From NCBI RefSeq assembly GCF_017592825.1, contig NZ_JAGFMD010000001.1, forward strand, positions 1,426,001 to 1,490,000: a DNA stretch of 64,000 nt. The letters run 5' to 3'. Below are positions 1-7,905 of the stretch, in pieces (within the stretch, counting starts at the first letter, position 1; each line of letters begins with the position of its first letter). The notes under the pieces are model-generated. The model was not told the origin of the DNA. It worked only from the letters and a program-made list of their open reading frames with translations, and searched no databases. The position numbers and the translations under genes were made by a program. The stretch is from Roseivirga sp. E12 (GTDB lineage: Bacteria > Bacteroidota > Bacteroidia > Cytophagales > Cyclobacteriaceae).

Positions 1-233
1 TTCTCAATCGACAACTTTTTCTAATAATACTGTTGGCCGCAATTATAGGTAGTGGGCTTAGCTACTGGCTTATTGATACTTGGCTGCGCGATTACGCCTA
101 TTCTATTGAAGTGGCTCCAGGCACCTTCGTTTTGGCGGCCATAATTGTCTATTCTATCGTTTTTCTAATTACATGTTTCCAGTCCTTCAAGTCGGCTTTG
201 TTCAACCCTTCAATGGCTTTAAAAAATGAGTAA
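1..233 (+). CDS. FtsX/MacB-type ABC transporter permease, C-terminal fragment (cut by window start)
   Basis: The reading frame is open from base 3 and ends in TAA at 231-233. The visible piece holds the last two hydrophobic segments of an FtsX-type permease and the typical tail NPSMALKNE, which matches the ends NPIKALRHE and NPAKTLKSE of the complete permeases further along. In this family the transmembrane core works with a separate ATPase to drive mechanotransmission or export across the envelope. Only the C-terminus is present, so prefix and periplasmic domains cannot be judged. The stop overlaps the ATG of the small membrane protein at 226, which suggests translational coupling. Confidence 0.85.
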   Translation, partial: LNRQLFLIILLAAIIGSGLSYWLIDTWLRDYAYSIEVAPGTFVLAAIIVYSIVFLITCFQSFKSALFNPSMALKNE

Positions 234-444
234 GAAACATAAATGGGTCTTTTTGGGAATGATCGCTATTCCTTTTGTCATCGCATTGGGTTTTCGAACT
301 TATGACAACTATCAGTTTCATCAACAAATCATTACTAATAGAGAACAACAGTCTGATAAGCCATTTACTCACTTCAATGATGACTGCATGCATTTCCTAC
401 TAACATTTGGTGAAAGCCTCGATAAACTCAAGTCCAAACTCTAA
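226..444 (+). CDS. Small single-span membrane protein, unknown function (72 aa)
   Basis: The ATG at 226 lies inside the end of the preceding permease frame (8-nt overlap), the arrangement expected for translational coupling. The protein has a basic start (MSKKHK), one hydrophobic segment at about residues 8-23, and a soluble tail of about 45 residues with two Cys/His-containing stretches (HFNDDCMHF). I do not recognise a family. It could be an accessory peptide of the permease or a chance ORF. The overlap and the clean type II anchor topology favour a real gene, but no second copy sits next to the other permeases in the window. Confidence 0.45.
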   Translation: MSKKHKWVFLGMIAIPFVIALGFRTYDNYQFHQQIITNREQQSDKPFTHFNDDCMHFLLTFGESLDKLKSKL

Positions 445-557
445 GGAAAAATCAAGTCTGTCAAATTTGAAATTTTATTTGTACAACAAAATAGTAACTA
501 ATCCGTATGTTTAACAAAGTATATAGAAATTAAAATTGGCTTTTCAACAACCACTTT

Positions 558-884
558 ATGAAAGGTAATTACCTCGGTGAATTTGAAGAATTAGTTATGC
601 TCACATGTGCTTACCTAAAGGATGAGTCATACGGCATCAACATTGTTGAAGAAATAAAATCAAAACTGGATCGATCCGTCAGGCTTAGCGCGGTCCATAT
701 GACACTTTATCGACTAGAAGACAAGAAGTTAGTAGAATCGCATATGGGTGGGTCTACTACCCAAAGAGGTGGTAGAAGAAAACGAATTTTCAGACTTACC
801 AGCGCAGGTATGGAAATGCTCAAAGCCACCCAAAGAGGACGCATCAGTCTATGGAATCAAGTACCTGAACTTAAACTCAATTGA
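558..884 (+). CDS. PadR family transcriptional regulator
   Basis: This 108-aa protein starts MKGNYLGEFEELVML, the signature opening of the PadR regulators found beside FtsX permeases in Bacteroidota. A winged helix-turn-helix follows (AVHMTLYRLEDKKLVES, then the wing GGRRKRIFRLTSAG). PadR proteins are usually dimeric repressors that respond to stress or small molecules. Its stop is 6 nt before the start of the permease at 891, so the two form an operon and probably an autoregulated unit. It lacks the long C-terminal dimerisation region of classical PadR, in line with the short PadR-s2 type. An AT-rich imperfect palindrome (TTTGTacaACAAA, 478-490) lies about 70 nt upstream and could be an operator. 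Confidence 0.92.
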   Translation: MKGNYLGEFEELVMLTCAYLKDESYGINIVEEIKSKLDRSVRLSAVHMTLYRLEDKKLVESHMGGSTTQRGGRRKRIFRLTSAGMEMLKATQRGRISLWNQVPELKLN

Positions 885-890
885 TCCACA

Positions 891-3452
891 ATGAAAACAC
901 CTCATAAATGGGTTCTTAAATTACTTCATAGTATATGTCCTGAAGAATTACAGGAAGGTATCACTGGCGATCTCATTGAGCAGTATGACATCAACAGAGG
1001 TAGAAACAGCAAGTTAATAGCCAATTGGCTATTCATTTTTAACGGACTTCAGTTTATCAGTCTGAGTATGCTCCAAAGACGAAATCAGTATCGAAAACCA
1101 AAAGTGACAGCAATGATTTTTAGCTACTTGAAAACTACCTTCAGAAATATTCGCAAACAATCTGCCTACTATTCCATCAACTATGTCGGTCTTGCTATGG
1201 GTCTAACTTGTTGTGCATTAGCCATATTGTATGTTAAATATGAGCTCAGTTATGATGACTTTCATCAAGATCCCAAAAACACCTATCGAGTCACAGGTGA
1301 AATAAATAACAGGGCTTGGTTTCCTTCAATACAGAATATTTATGCTGAAAGGCTTATGGACCAACCCTTTCCAGAGGTCAAAAAAATCGCAAAATTCAGA
1401 CGAACACCCCAACAATTTGCAATTTATGGTGATCAGCGATTTCCTACCCGCACCCTCGTGACAAATCCTGGCTCAGACCTGTTTGATATTTTGAGTTTCA
1501 AATCACTAGAGGGCGATCCCGACCAGATGTTAGAAGAACCTAACTCTGTAGTGATGACTGAGAGTTCGGCCAATGCCTTGCTAGGAGATTCACCGCATTT
1601 GGGCAAGATTATCAAATGGGACTCACTCACTCTTAAGGTCAGTGGAGTACTAGAAGACATCCCCGACAACAGCCACTTGACATTCAATTTTCTGGTAGCT
1701 GCGGAGGTTGATTTTTATGGGGTTTTCACCATTATGCAACTACAAGAGGGAGCAGACATCGAGGCTCTTGAGGATAAAATTGTCTCGTTAGACATCCCAG
1801 ACAATCAGTTCCCTATCAAACAAATAGCACTCCAACCCATTCGAGAAATTCACTTGGCCAAACCACTCACTTTTGAATTAAAACCACCTGGAGACAGAGG
1901 ATATCTACTTTTATTCTCAGGCGTGGCTCTATTCATATTGATCATTTCCTGTACCAATTACATCAACCTGTCTACTGCAATTTATGCCGGGAGAACCAAA
2001 GAAGTTGCCATCAGAAAAGTGCTGGGTAGCTCTAAGAGAAATCTCAACCTTCAGTTCATGTCAGAATCGGTTTTGTTAGCCTTTCTCACCTTACCTCTGG
2101 TCATACTAATGGTCGAGTTACTGCTTCCTACATTTAGAAATTTTGTAGAAGTCGAGTTGACCAATGAATTTCTAACTTCCATCCCATACATATCAACCTT
2201 GTTAGCCATTACACTGGGCGTTGGTCTTATATCTGGTGTTTACCCGGTGCTAACCATGACACATTTCTCACCTCTGAAGCTTTTTAGAAACAAAAACTTC
2301 GTTGGTAGTCATCGCATGTCACTTAGAAAAATATTGCTCACCCTTCAGTTTACACTGCTACTGTTCCTTGGTGCTGGTGCATATTTCATTAATCAGCAAC
2401 TTCGATTTATCCAGAATAAAGACTTAGGAATTGCCAAAGAGGGCATTATCAAAGTATCAAACGCCTACAACATCAGATCGGGCGATCAGTATAGCGCAAT
2501 TAAAAATCAGGCATTATCAAACCCAAATATTCTGGGGTTCACCAACGGCATGCCGCCAGGTACGGAGAATTATGGACAGCCCTATCAGGCGGAAGGACAT
2601 GAAATAAAAAATGATGCCTTATCATTTGGCACTGACCTAGATTATTTTGAAGTAATGGAGGTTGATGGGGTTTCAGGAGATATTTTTGAAAAGGGCACTG
2701 CAGAACTCCCCAGAGTATCCCTTCTGGTAAATGAAAAGTTTGTTGAAACGATCGGATGGGATAATCCAATTGGTAAAAAAATCACTTTTAACCCAGGGCG
2801 CAACAATCAAAGAGATCGATTGGTAGCAGGAGTTTTCAAAGATTATCACACGCTTTCATTGCATAATGAAGTCGTCCCCCAGTTCATTTTCGTTAGAAAT
2901 GGATCCGCAACTCCTTCTGAAAACATCCTAATCAAAATCAATGGGCAGGACATCCGAGCCTCATTGGAAGCCATAGAAAAAGCTTGGTATGGGGTACTCC
3001 CGAATGTACCCATTGAATATGAATTTATGGAAGAAGACATGCAGGCCGCTTATGCACAAGAGGAACGAGCCGGCAAGCTAAGCTTGATCTTAAGCACCTT
3101 GGCAATTCTTTTGGCGGTTATGGGTTTAGTAGGCCTGGCGGCTTACATGGCTCAATTAAGAATCAAGGAAGTAGGCATTCGGAAAGTGCTAGGGGCTTCT
3201 ACTGGCCAGATCATGTTTTTGCTTAACAAGGAATTTATCTTACTCGTTGGGCTAGCCACGCTTATTGGTGGGGCCTTATGTTTCTATACTTTGAATGCCT
3301 GGTTGGAGACATTTGCCTACCGTACATCTATAAACATTCTTGTATTTCCTTTGATGGGAACTCTAGTGTTTCTCATCACCTTCCTAACTGTAAGTGCTCA
3401 ATCAGCAAGTGCCGCGCTACAAAACCCTATAAAAGCTCTGAGACACGAGTAG
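891..3452 (+). CDS. FtsX/MacB-type ABC transporter permease with N-terminal prefix domain
   Basis: This is an 853-aa polytopic permease. Residues 1 to about 75 form a soluble prefix (LLHSICPEELQEGITGDLIEQY) like the 'permease prefix' domain known from this PadR-linked group. A first TM (about 95-115), a periplasmic MacB-like core, an FtsX domain with KEVAIRKVLGSS, a second periplasmic core, and a final FtsX domain with KEVGIRKVLGAS follow, ending NPIKALRHE. Such permeases need a separate ATP-binding subunit, and none is encoded nearby. The first periplasmic core looks shortened (about residues 270-290) compared with the other complete copies in this window. It forms an operon with the upstream PadR gene (6-nt gap). 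Substrate is unknown; peptide, lipid or drug efflux, or envelope signalling, are all possible. Confidence 0.93.
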   Translation: MKTPHKWVLKLLHSICPEELQEGITGDLIEQYDINRGRNSKLIANWLFIFNGLQFISLSMLQRRNQYRKPKVTAMIFSYLKTTFRNIRKQSAYYSINYVGLAMGLTCCALAILYVKYELSYDDFHQDPKNTYRVTGEINNRAWFPSIQNIYAERLMDQPFPEVKKIAKFRRTPQQFAIYGDQRFPTRTLVTNPGSDLFDILSFKSLEGDPDQMLEEPNSVVMTESSANALLGDSPHLGKIIKWDSLTLKVSGVLEDIPDNSHLTFNFLVAAEVDFYGVFTIMQLQEGADIEALEDKIVSLDIPDNQFPIKQIALQPIREIHLAKPLTFELKPPGDRGYLLLFSGVALFILIISCTNYINLSTAIYAGRTKEVAIRKVLGSSKRNLNLQFMSESVLLAFLTLPLVILMVELLLPTFRNFVEVELTNEFLTSIPYISTLLAITLGVGLISGVYPVLTMTHFSPLKLFRNKNFVGSHRMSLRKILLTLQFTLLLFLGAGAYFINQQLRFIQNKDLGIAKEGIIKVSNAYNIRSGDQYSAIKNQALSNPNILGFTNGMPPGTENYGQPYQAEGHEIKNDALSFGTDLDYFEVMEVDGVSGDIFEKGTAELPRVSLLVNEKFVETIGWDNPIGKKITFNPGRNNQRDRLVAGVFKDYHTLSLHNEVVPQFIFVRNGSATPSENILIKINGQDIRASLEAIEKAWYGVLPNVPIEYEFMEEDMQAAYAQEERAGKLSLILSTLAILLAVMGLVGLAAYMAQLRIKEVGIRKVLGASTGQIMFLLNKEFILLVGLATLIGGALCFYTLNAWLETFAYRTSINILVFPLMGTLVFLITFLTVSAQSASAALQNPIKALRHE

Positions 3453-3595
3453 CTAGCAAATTATCAACTTAGATTCAGCAGTGAAGTGAAATTTATTTTG
3501 GTTATAATAAGGGTTAAATGGTTTTTATATTGTTTGATTGGTAAGGCGGCCGCCTGATTCAATTTCTAAACCCTATTATGGAATATGGTTTGGTC

Positions 3596-3620
3596 TTGCA
3601 TCATATGTACGATGATGCAA
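3596..3620 (+). promoter_or_regulatory. Hairpin/operator candidate upstream of the DUF4139 gene
   Basis: A perfect 9-bp inverted repeat, TTGCATCAT and ATGATGCAA with a 7-nt loop, ends 26 nt before the ATG at 3647. It could be a regulator-binding palindrome or a 5'-UTR stem-loop. It is not followed by a T-run, so it is unlikely to be a terminator for the upstream permease. Confidence 0.45.
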
Positions 3621-3646
3621 AATATTAACCCTTAAACTATCGACTT

Positions 3647-5623
3647 ATGAGAACTTCAGCATTACTAATCGTGATGTTCATGGCCGCCTATATCGTTCAT
3701 GGACAGTCAGATCTTGAATCCAAATTAATCTCAGCCAAAGTTTACACCCAAGGAGCAGAACTAAAGCGATCTGCAACACTTGATCTCAAAAAGGGCAAAA
3801 ACGAGTTCAAACTATCAAAGCTCTCAGCCAACCTTGACCCAAAAACAATTCAAGTCAGCGGGGAAGATATTACCATCCTTTCGGTCAGGCATGAAAAGGA
3901 CTTTATCGAAACCAACACTCCTGAGAAAGTAGAGAAGCTTCTTGAGCAAAAACAATCTCTAATGGATAAGATTGAAGTGCTAGATATGAAAATATTCATT
4001 CTTCAAAAAGAAGCAGAATTACTCTCAAAGAATATGAAAGTGATCGGCAACGAAGGTACCAATGGAGAAGAATATCAAAAGGCATTGGAATACTTTTCAA
4101 ACAAGTTTGAAGTCAACACAAACAAGAGCTTCGATTTGAAACTTGAGGTTCGAAACCTTCAGAAGCAGGTCAATGAAATAGACAAACAGGTTAGTTCTTA
4201 CAATGTGGAAGAAGATGAGCCTACTTCTAATATTTTCTTGGTCATCAACGCTGATAAAGCCATGAAGCGTGAAGTAAAAATCAGTTATGCTGTATCAGAA
4301 GCAGGTTGGTTTCCGGCTTATGACATAAGAGCCACCACTGTCAATAACCCGCTGTCATTGACTTATAAAGCTCGAGTGTTCCAAAATACTGGTATCGATT
4401 GGAAAGATATCAAGTTGACCCTTAGTTCAGGTAATCTGGAAGTCAGTGGTACGGCTCCCGAGCTTAGCCCCTTCTATTTAGGAAGGAGCAATCAAGTAAG
4501 GTATCGATACTCAGCCCAAGGGCAAATTTCGGGAAGAGTTGTTGGTAGTGACGATGGGCTTCCCCTACCTCAGGTTAGTGTTTTTGTAAAAGGGTCGACA
4601 ACTGGCACTCCTACTGACTCTGATGGCTATTACAGTATGCAAGTTCCAAACGGTCATAATTCCTTAGTATTTAGATTTCTAGGATATGTTACTCAGGAGA
4701 TACCTATCAAGAATCAGTCAGTCATAGATGTAGCTCTTGTGCCTGATGCCACATCATTGGGTGAGGTAGTAGTAACCGGTGTAGCAGCTGCCACACCAGA
4801 AAAGAAATTGACTTTTAGTGTCGCAAGAATCAACATGAATGATGACTACGTTTATTCAGGGAATGCAGGCACAGCTCTTCGAGGTAAGGTTGCCGGAGTC
4901 AGAGTACGGAGCGCACGTGATTCTGAAAACGAAACAATTCAAATTCGAGGAGCAAGTCAACTTCGAGCACCAAAACGTGAGAACAAACCGTTGCCAATAA
5001 ACCACATAAACTATCAGACCACATTTGTCTATGAGATTGAGCATCCTTATGACATACCAAGTACAGGCCAGCCGGAGGTAGTTGATATCCAAACACTGGA
5101 CGTAGAAGCAAACTACATCTACTCGACTAGCCCTAAGGCCAAAGAGAACGCCTATCTGGTTGCAGAGATTCCTGAATGGGAGAAACTGAAGCTTCTTGAT
5201 GGTGAATCTAACCTCTATTTTGAAGAAAGTTTTGTTGGTAAATCCATCATTGACACCAACATAGGCAAGGATACCCTAGACATCTCCCTTGGCAAAGATG
5301 AAGGCATTGTGGTCAGTCGTAAGAGGCTAAAGGAATTCGAAAAACAGAAATTCTTTAGCAATAAAAAACGAGACGAACGCAAGTTTGAGATCACAATAGT
5401 TAATACAAAGGCAACAAACATTAACATCAATGTTTATGACCAGATCCCGGTAGTTCCCAACAGGAATTTTAGGGTAATTCCGGAAGATTTGGCTGAGGCC
5501 AAAGTAGACAAAGAGACAGGTTTATTGGCCTGGAACATTCAACTAAATCCGGGCGAAAAAAGGGTCATTCAATTCAGTTATAGTGTTGAATACCCGAAGC
5601 ACATGGATTTGGATATTGACTAA
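3647..5623 (+). CDS. MuiA-like DUF4140/DUF4139 protein with inserted SusC-type regulatory and plug-like segments
   Basis: This is a 658-aa exported protein with signal peptide residues 1-19 (ends IVHGQ). An N-terminal DUF4140-like region (about 25-80) is followed by a coiled-coil stretch (about 85-190) and the start of the DUF4139 beta domain (SYAVSEAGWFPAYDIRA). At about residues 290-365 the DUF4139 domain is interrupted by a carboxypeptidase-regulatory-like fold (GQISGRVVGSDDGLPLPQVSV, then DSDGYYSM and FRFLGY). After that come LGEVVVTG and a TonB-plug-like piece (GKVAGVRV, IQIRGASQLR) to about residue 440. DUF4139 then resumes to the end. Family members are called mucoidy inhibitor MuiA by homology; the molecular role is unknown. 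The insertion mimics the N-terminus of a SusC/RagA transporter without its barrel. Expressed alone, with a terminator right behind it. Confidence 0.85.
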   Translation: MRTSALLIVMFMAAYIVHGQSDLESKLISAKVYTQGAELKRSATLDLKKGKNEFKLSKLSANLDPKTIQVSGEDITILSVRHEKDFIETNTPEKVEKLLEQKQSLMDKIEVLDMKIFILQKEAELLSKNMKVIGNEGTNGEEYQKALEYFSNKFEVNTNKSFDLKLEVRNLQKQVNEIDKQVSSYNVEEDEPTSNIFLVINADKAMKREVKISYAVSEAGWFPAYDIRATTVNNPLSLTYKARVFQNTGIDWKDIKLTLSSGNLEVSGTAPELSPFYLGRSNQVRYRYSAQGQISGRVVGSDDGLPLPQVSVFVKGSTTGTPTDSDGYYSMQVPNGHNSLVFRFLGYVTQEIPIKNQSVIDVALVPDATSLGEVVVTGVAAATPEKKLTFSVARINMNDDYVYSGNAGTALRGKVAGVRVRSARDSENETIQIRGASQLRAPKRENKPLPINHINYQTTFVYEIEHPYDIPSTGQPEVVDIQTLDVEANYIYSTSPKAKENAYLVAEIPEWEKLKLLDGESNLYFEESFVGKSIIDTNIGKDTLDISLGKDEGIVVSRKRLKEFEKQKFFSNKKRDERKFEITIVNTKATNININVYDQIPVVPNRNFRVIPEDLAEAKVDKETGLLAWNIQLNPGEKRVIQFSYSVEYPKHMDLDID

Positions 5624-5629
5624 ACGAAG

Positions 5630-5670
5630 AGCCACCGAAGCCAATCTATAAAACTTCGGTGGCTTAATTT
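5630..5670 (+). terminator. Intrinsic terminator after the DUF4139 gene
   Basis: An 11-bp perfect stem, AGCCACCGAAG (5630-5640) pairing with CTTCGGTGGCT (5654-5664), is followed by TAATTTT. It begins 7 nt after the stop codon at 5623. It also argues that the next gene starts downstream of it with its own promoter. Confidence 0.8.
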
Positions 5671-5740
5671 TCCACTGGTGTATTCCCAAGCCCAGTTCAT
5701 GCATAATTTTCTTATTTTGGTTGAATCAACCTTAAAGAAA

Positions 5741-7345
5741 ATGATGGATCGATTCAAGCAAACCCTCCTTACCCTCTGCTGCCTTGCACTTATCAGCAGT
5801 TCAGCATTAGCACAAAAAAAATATTCTAAAAAGCAGATTGAAAGATTAAAAAGCGAAGCATCAGAGATTGTAGCCGCAAATGCCAAGCAGACTCAGGTGA
5901 TGATCGACAAGGTTTTCAGTTTTGCAGAACTTGGGTTTCAGGAGTTTGAATCCTCTAAATATCTCACCAATATTCTTACTGAAAACGGCTTTGAGATAAC
6001 AGAGTCGGTCTCTGGCATCCCAACCGCATGGTTTGCCAAGTGGAGCAATGGAGAAGGGCCTACTATTGCTCTCGGTAGCGATGTGGACTGTATTCCAAAA
6101 GCTTCCCAATACCCAGGTGTAGCCTACCACAAACCAATGGTTGAGGGTGCTCCAGGTCATGGTGAAGGACATAACTCGGGTATTCCATTGAATATCACTG
6201 CTGCTTTGGCGGTAAAGGAGATCATGGAAAGAGAGAACATTGGTGGTACTCTAATTCTATGGCCAGGTATTGCAGAAGAGTTGGTAGCGGCCAAGGCGTG
6301 GTATGCCAGAGACGGCATGTTCGATGACATTGACATGTGCATTTTCACCCACGTGAGCAGTAACCTTTCTGTTTCCTATGGACAAGCATCAGGCACCGGC
6401 CTTATTTCTGTCGAGTATACTTTTGATGGAGAAGCGGCACATGGTGCTGGAGCGCCCTGGAGAGGTAGAAGTGCTCTAGATGCGGTTGAGTTAATGAACG
6501 TAGGATGGAATTATAAACGTGAGCATTTACACCCTCTAAAAAGGTCGCACTCAATTATTACTGATGGTGGTGATCAGCCCAATGTAGTACCGTCTAAGGC
6601 ATCCATCTGGTATTACTTCAGAGATGTAACCTATGAAGGCATCATGGATATGTATGCTGACGCTAACAATATTGCCAAAGGTGCTGCCTTGATGACAGAT
6701 ACAGAAATGACTTCTAGAATTTTGGGTACGGCATGGCCGCGCCACTTCAATAAAGTTATTGCGGAAACCATGTACGAAAACATCAAACAAGTGGGCCTTC
6801 CAGAATGGTCTGAAGCTGATCAGGAGTTAGCGAAAGCTGTGCAAACAGAGGTTGGTTCATCGAATCCAAGAGGACTTAACACTAAACTTTCTTCTCTTGG
6901 CTTGCCAATAACCACACCAAGAAGTGGTGGTTCTGACGACATTGGAGATGTCAGCTGGAAAATTCCTACGGTGACTATGCGATTTCCTTCAAACATCCCT
7001 GGACTTCAAGGCCACCACTGGAGCAATGCCATTGCCATGGCCACACCAATTGCACACAAAGGGGCTACAAAAGGAGCTCAGGCGGAAGCAATGACGATTC
7101 TTGACTTTTTCTTGAAGCCAGATCTTGTGGATCAGGCCAAAGACTATTTCAACAACGTCCAAAGTAAGGAGACCAAGTACAAGCCGATGATTTCTGCAAG
7201 TGACATGCCCCCTATCTACCTCAATAAAGGAATCATGGATCAGTTTAGACCTCAATTAGAGAAGTTCTATTATGATGAAACCAAGTATGGTAGCTACTTA
7301 AAGCAGTTGGGAATTTCTTATCCGACTGTCAAAAAGGAAGATTAG
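5741..7345 (+). CDS. Exported AbgB-like M20 family amidohydrolase
   Basis: The protein is 534 aa from the chosen start. An upstream in-frame ATG at 5678 would bury the signal peptide behind 21 residues, so the start is placed at MMDRFKQTLLTLC (5741 or 5744), giving a signal peptide that ends SSALA|QKK. The body matches the aminobenzoyl-glutamate utilisation B type of M20 peptidase: FAELGFQEFES, ALGSDVDCIP, the GEGHNSG metal-site variant, the dimerisation lid region around GEAAHGAGAPWRGRSALDAVE, and a late HHWSNAIAMATPIAHKGA. Members hydrolyse amide bonds of N-acyl or aryl amino acids with two bound metals. Substrate is not predictable here; the signal peptide puts it in the periplasm. It is flanked by unrelated permease units and is probably monocistronic. 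Confidence 0.88.
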   Translation: MMDRFKQTLLTLCCLALISSSALAQKKYSKKQIERLKSEASEIVAANAKQTQVMIDKVFSFAELGFQEFESSKYLTNILTENGFEITESVSGIPTAWFAKWSNGEGPTIALGSDVDCIPKASQYPGVAYHKPMVEGAPGHGEGHNSGIPLNITAALAVKEIMERENIGGTLILWPGIAEELVAAKAWYARDGMFDDIDMCIFTHVSSNLSVSYGQASGTGLISVEYTFDGEAAHGAGAPWRGRSALDAVELMNVGWNYKREHLHPLKRSHSIITDGGDQPNVVPSKASIWYYFRDVTYEGIMDMYADANNIAKGAALMTDTEMTSRILGTAWPRHFNKVIAETMYENIKQVGLPEWSEADQELAKAVQTEVGSSNPRGLNTKLSSLGLPITTPRSGGSDDIGDVSWKIPTVTMRFPSNIPGLQGHHWSNAIAMATPIAHKGATKGAQAEAMTILDFFLKPDLVDQAKDYFNNVQSKETKYKPMISASDMPPIYLNKGIMDQFRPQLEKFYYDETKYGSYLKQLGISYPTVKKED

Positions 7346-7508
7346 CACATCACTTATTAAGCAATAATCGAGCTTAGGTTAGCAAATTCTATGGAATACT
7401 CGGGACTATAACCTGACCACCACTCGTACTGAAGTAGAAGAGCCAGATCAGAGCTCTTCCCAGTCCATAACACCCAATTTTCTAAGAAAATTAACTTTTC
7501 CTTATAAT

Positions 7509-7548
7509 GTTCGTAAATGAATACATTATATTTAGTTCGTAAATGAAT
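7509..7548 (+). promoter_or_regulatory. 14-bp direct repeat in front of a PadR gene
   Basis: Two exact copies of GTTCGTAAATGAAT (7509-7522 and 7535-7548) lie 26 bp apart just before the PadR ATG at 7564. A spacing of about 2.5 helical turns and the position over the presumed promoter suggest an autoregulatory binding site. Function is inferred from position only. Confidence 0.5.
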
Positions 7549-7563
7549 GCAAAATAAATATCG

Positions 7564-7905
7564 ATGAAAGGATCCTACCTTGGAGAGTTTCAAGAAATTG
7601 TACTCTTGTCCATCCTTGCCTTGGAAAACGAGGCATATGGGGTGAAAATCCAGAAAGAAATTGCCGAGAAATCTCGCAGAAGTATAAGTCGTGGAGGCTT
7701 GCACAGCACCTTATCTCGATTAGAGGACAAGGGCTTTTTAGCTTCTAAATTGGGAGAAGCAACCAAGGTACGTGGTGGAAAAAGTAAGAAGCTATATTCC
7801 GTTACCAACCTAGGCAAAGCTGCCCTCAAAGAAGCTGAAGCTGTGCGTAAAGAATTTCACAAATCCATTCTTGACCTTAATTGGGTAAAAATTAGTGTTA
7901 CCTGA
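7564..7905 (+). CDS. PadR family transcriptional regulator
   Basis: This 113-aa protein opens MKGSYLGEFQEIVLLS. A winged helix follows (RGGLHSTLSRLEDKGFLASKLG, wing VRGGKSKKLYSVTNLG) and a short C-terminal helix. Its last 11 nt overlap the GTG start of the permease at 7895, so the two are translationally coupled and the protein probably regulates that permease. Direct repeats immediately upstream are a plausible operator. The recognition segment (SISRGGLHSTLSRLE) differs from that of the other PadR copies in the window, which suggests each recognises its own site. Confidence 0.92.
   Translation: MKGSYLGEFQEIVLLSILALENEAYGVKIQKEIAEKSRRSISRGGLHSTLSRLEDKGFLASKLGEATKVRGGKSKKLYSVTNLGKAALKEAEAVRKEFHKSILDLNWVKISVT

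Noticed and set aside
3545-3554. GGCGGCCGCC palindrome between the permease and the DUF4139 gene
   Set aside because: Isolated restriction-type palindrome without neighbouring structure or T-run; no function can be argued.
5678-5740. Longer start for the AbgB-like hydrolase
   Set aside because: It would place 21 residues before the signal peptide and begins 14 nt after the previous terminator.
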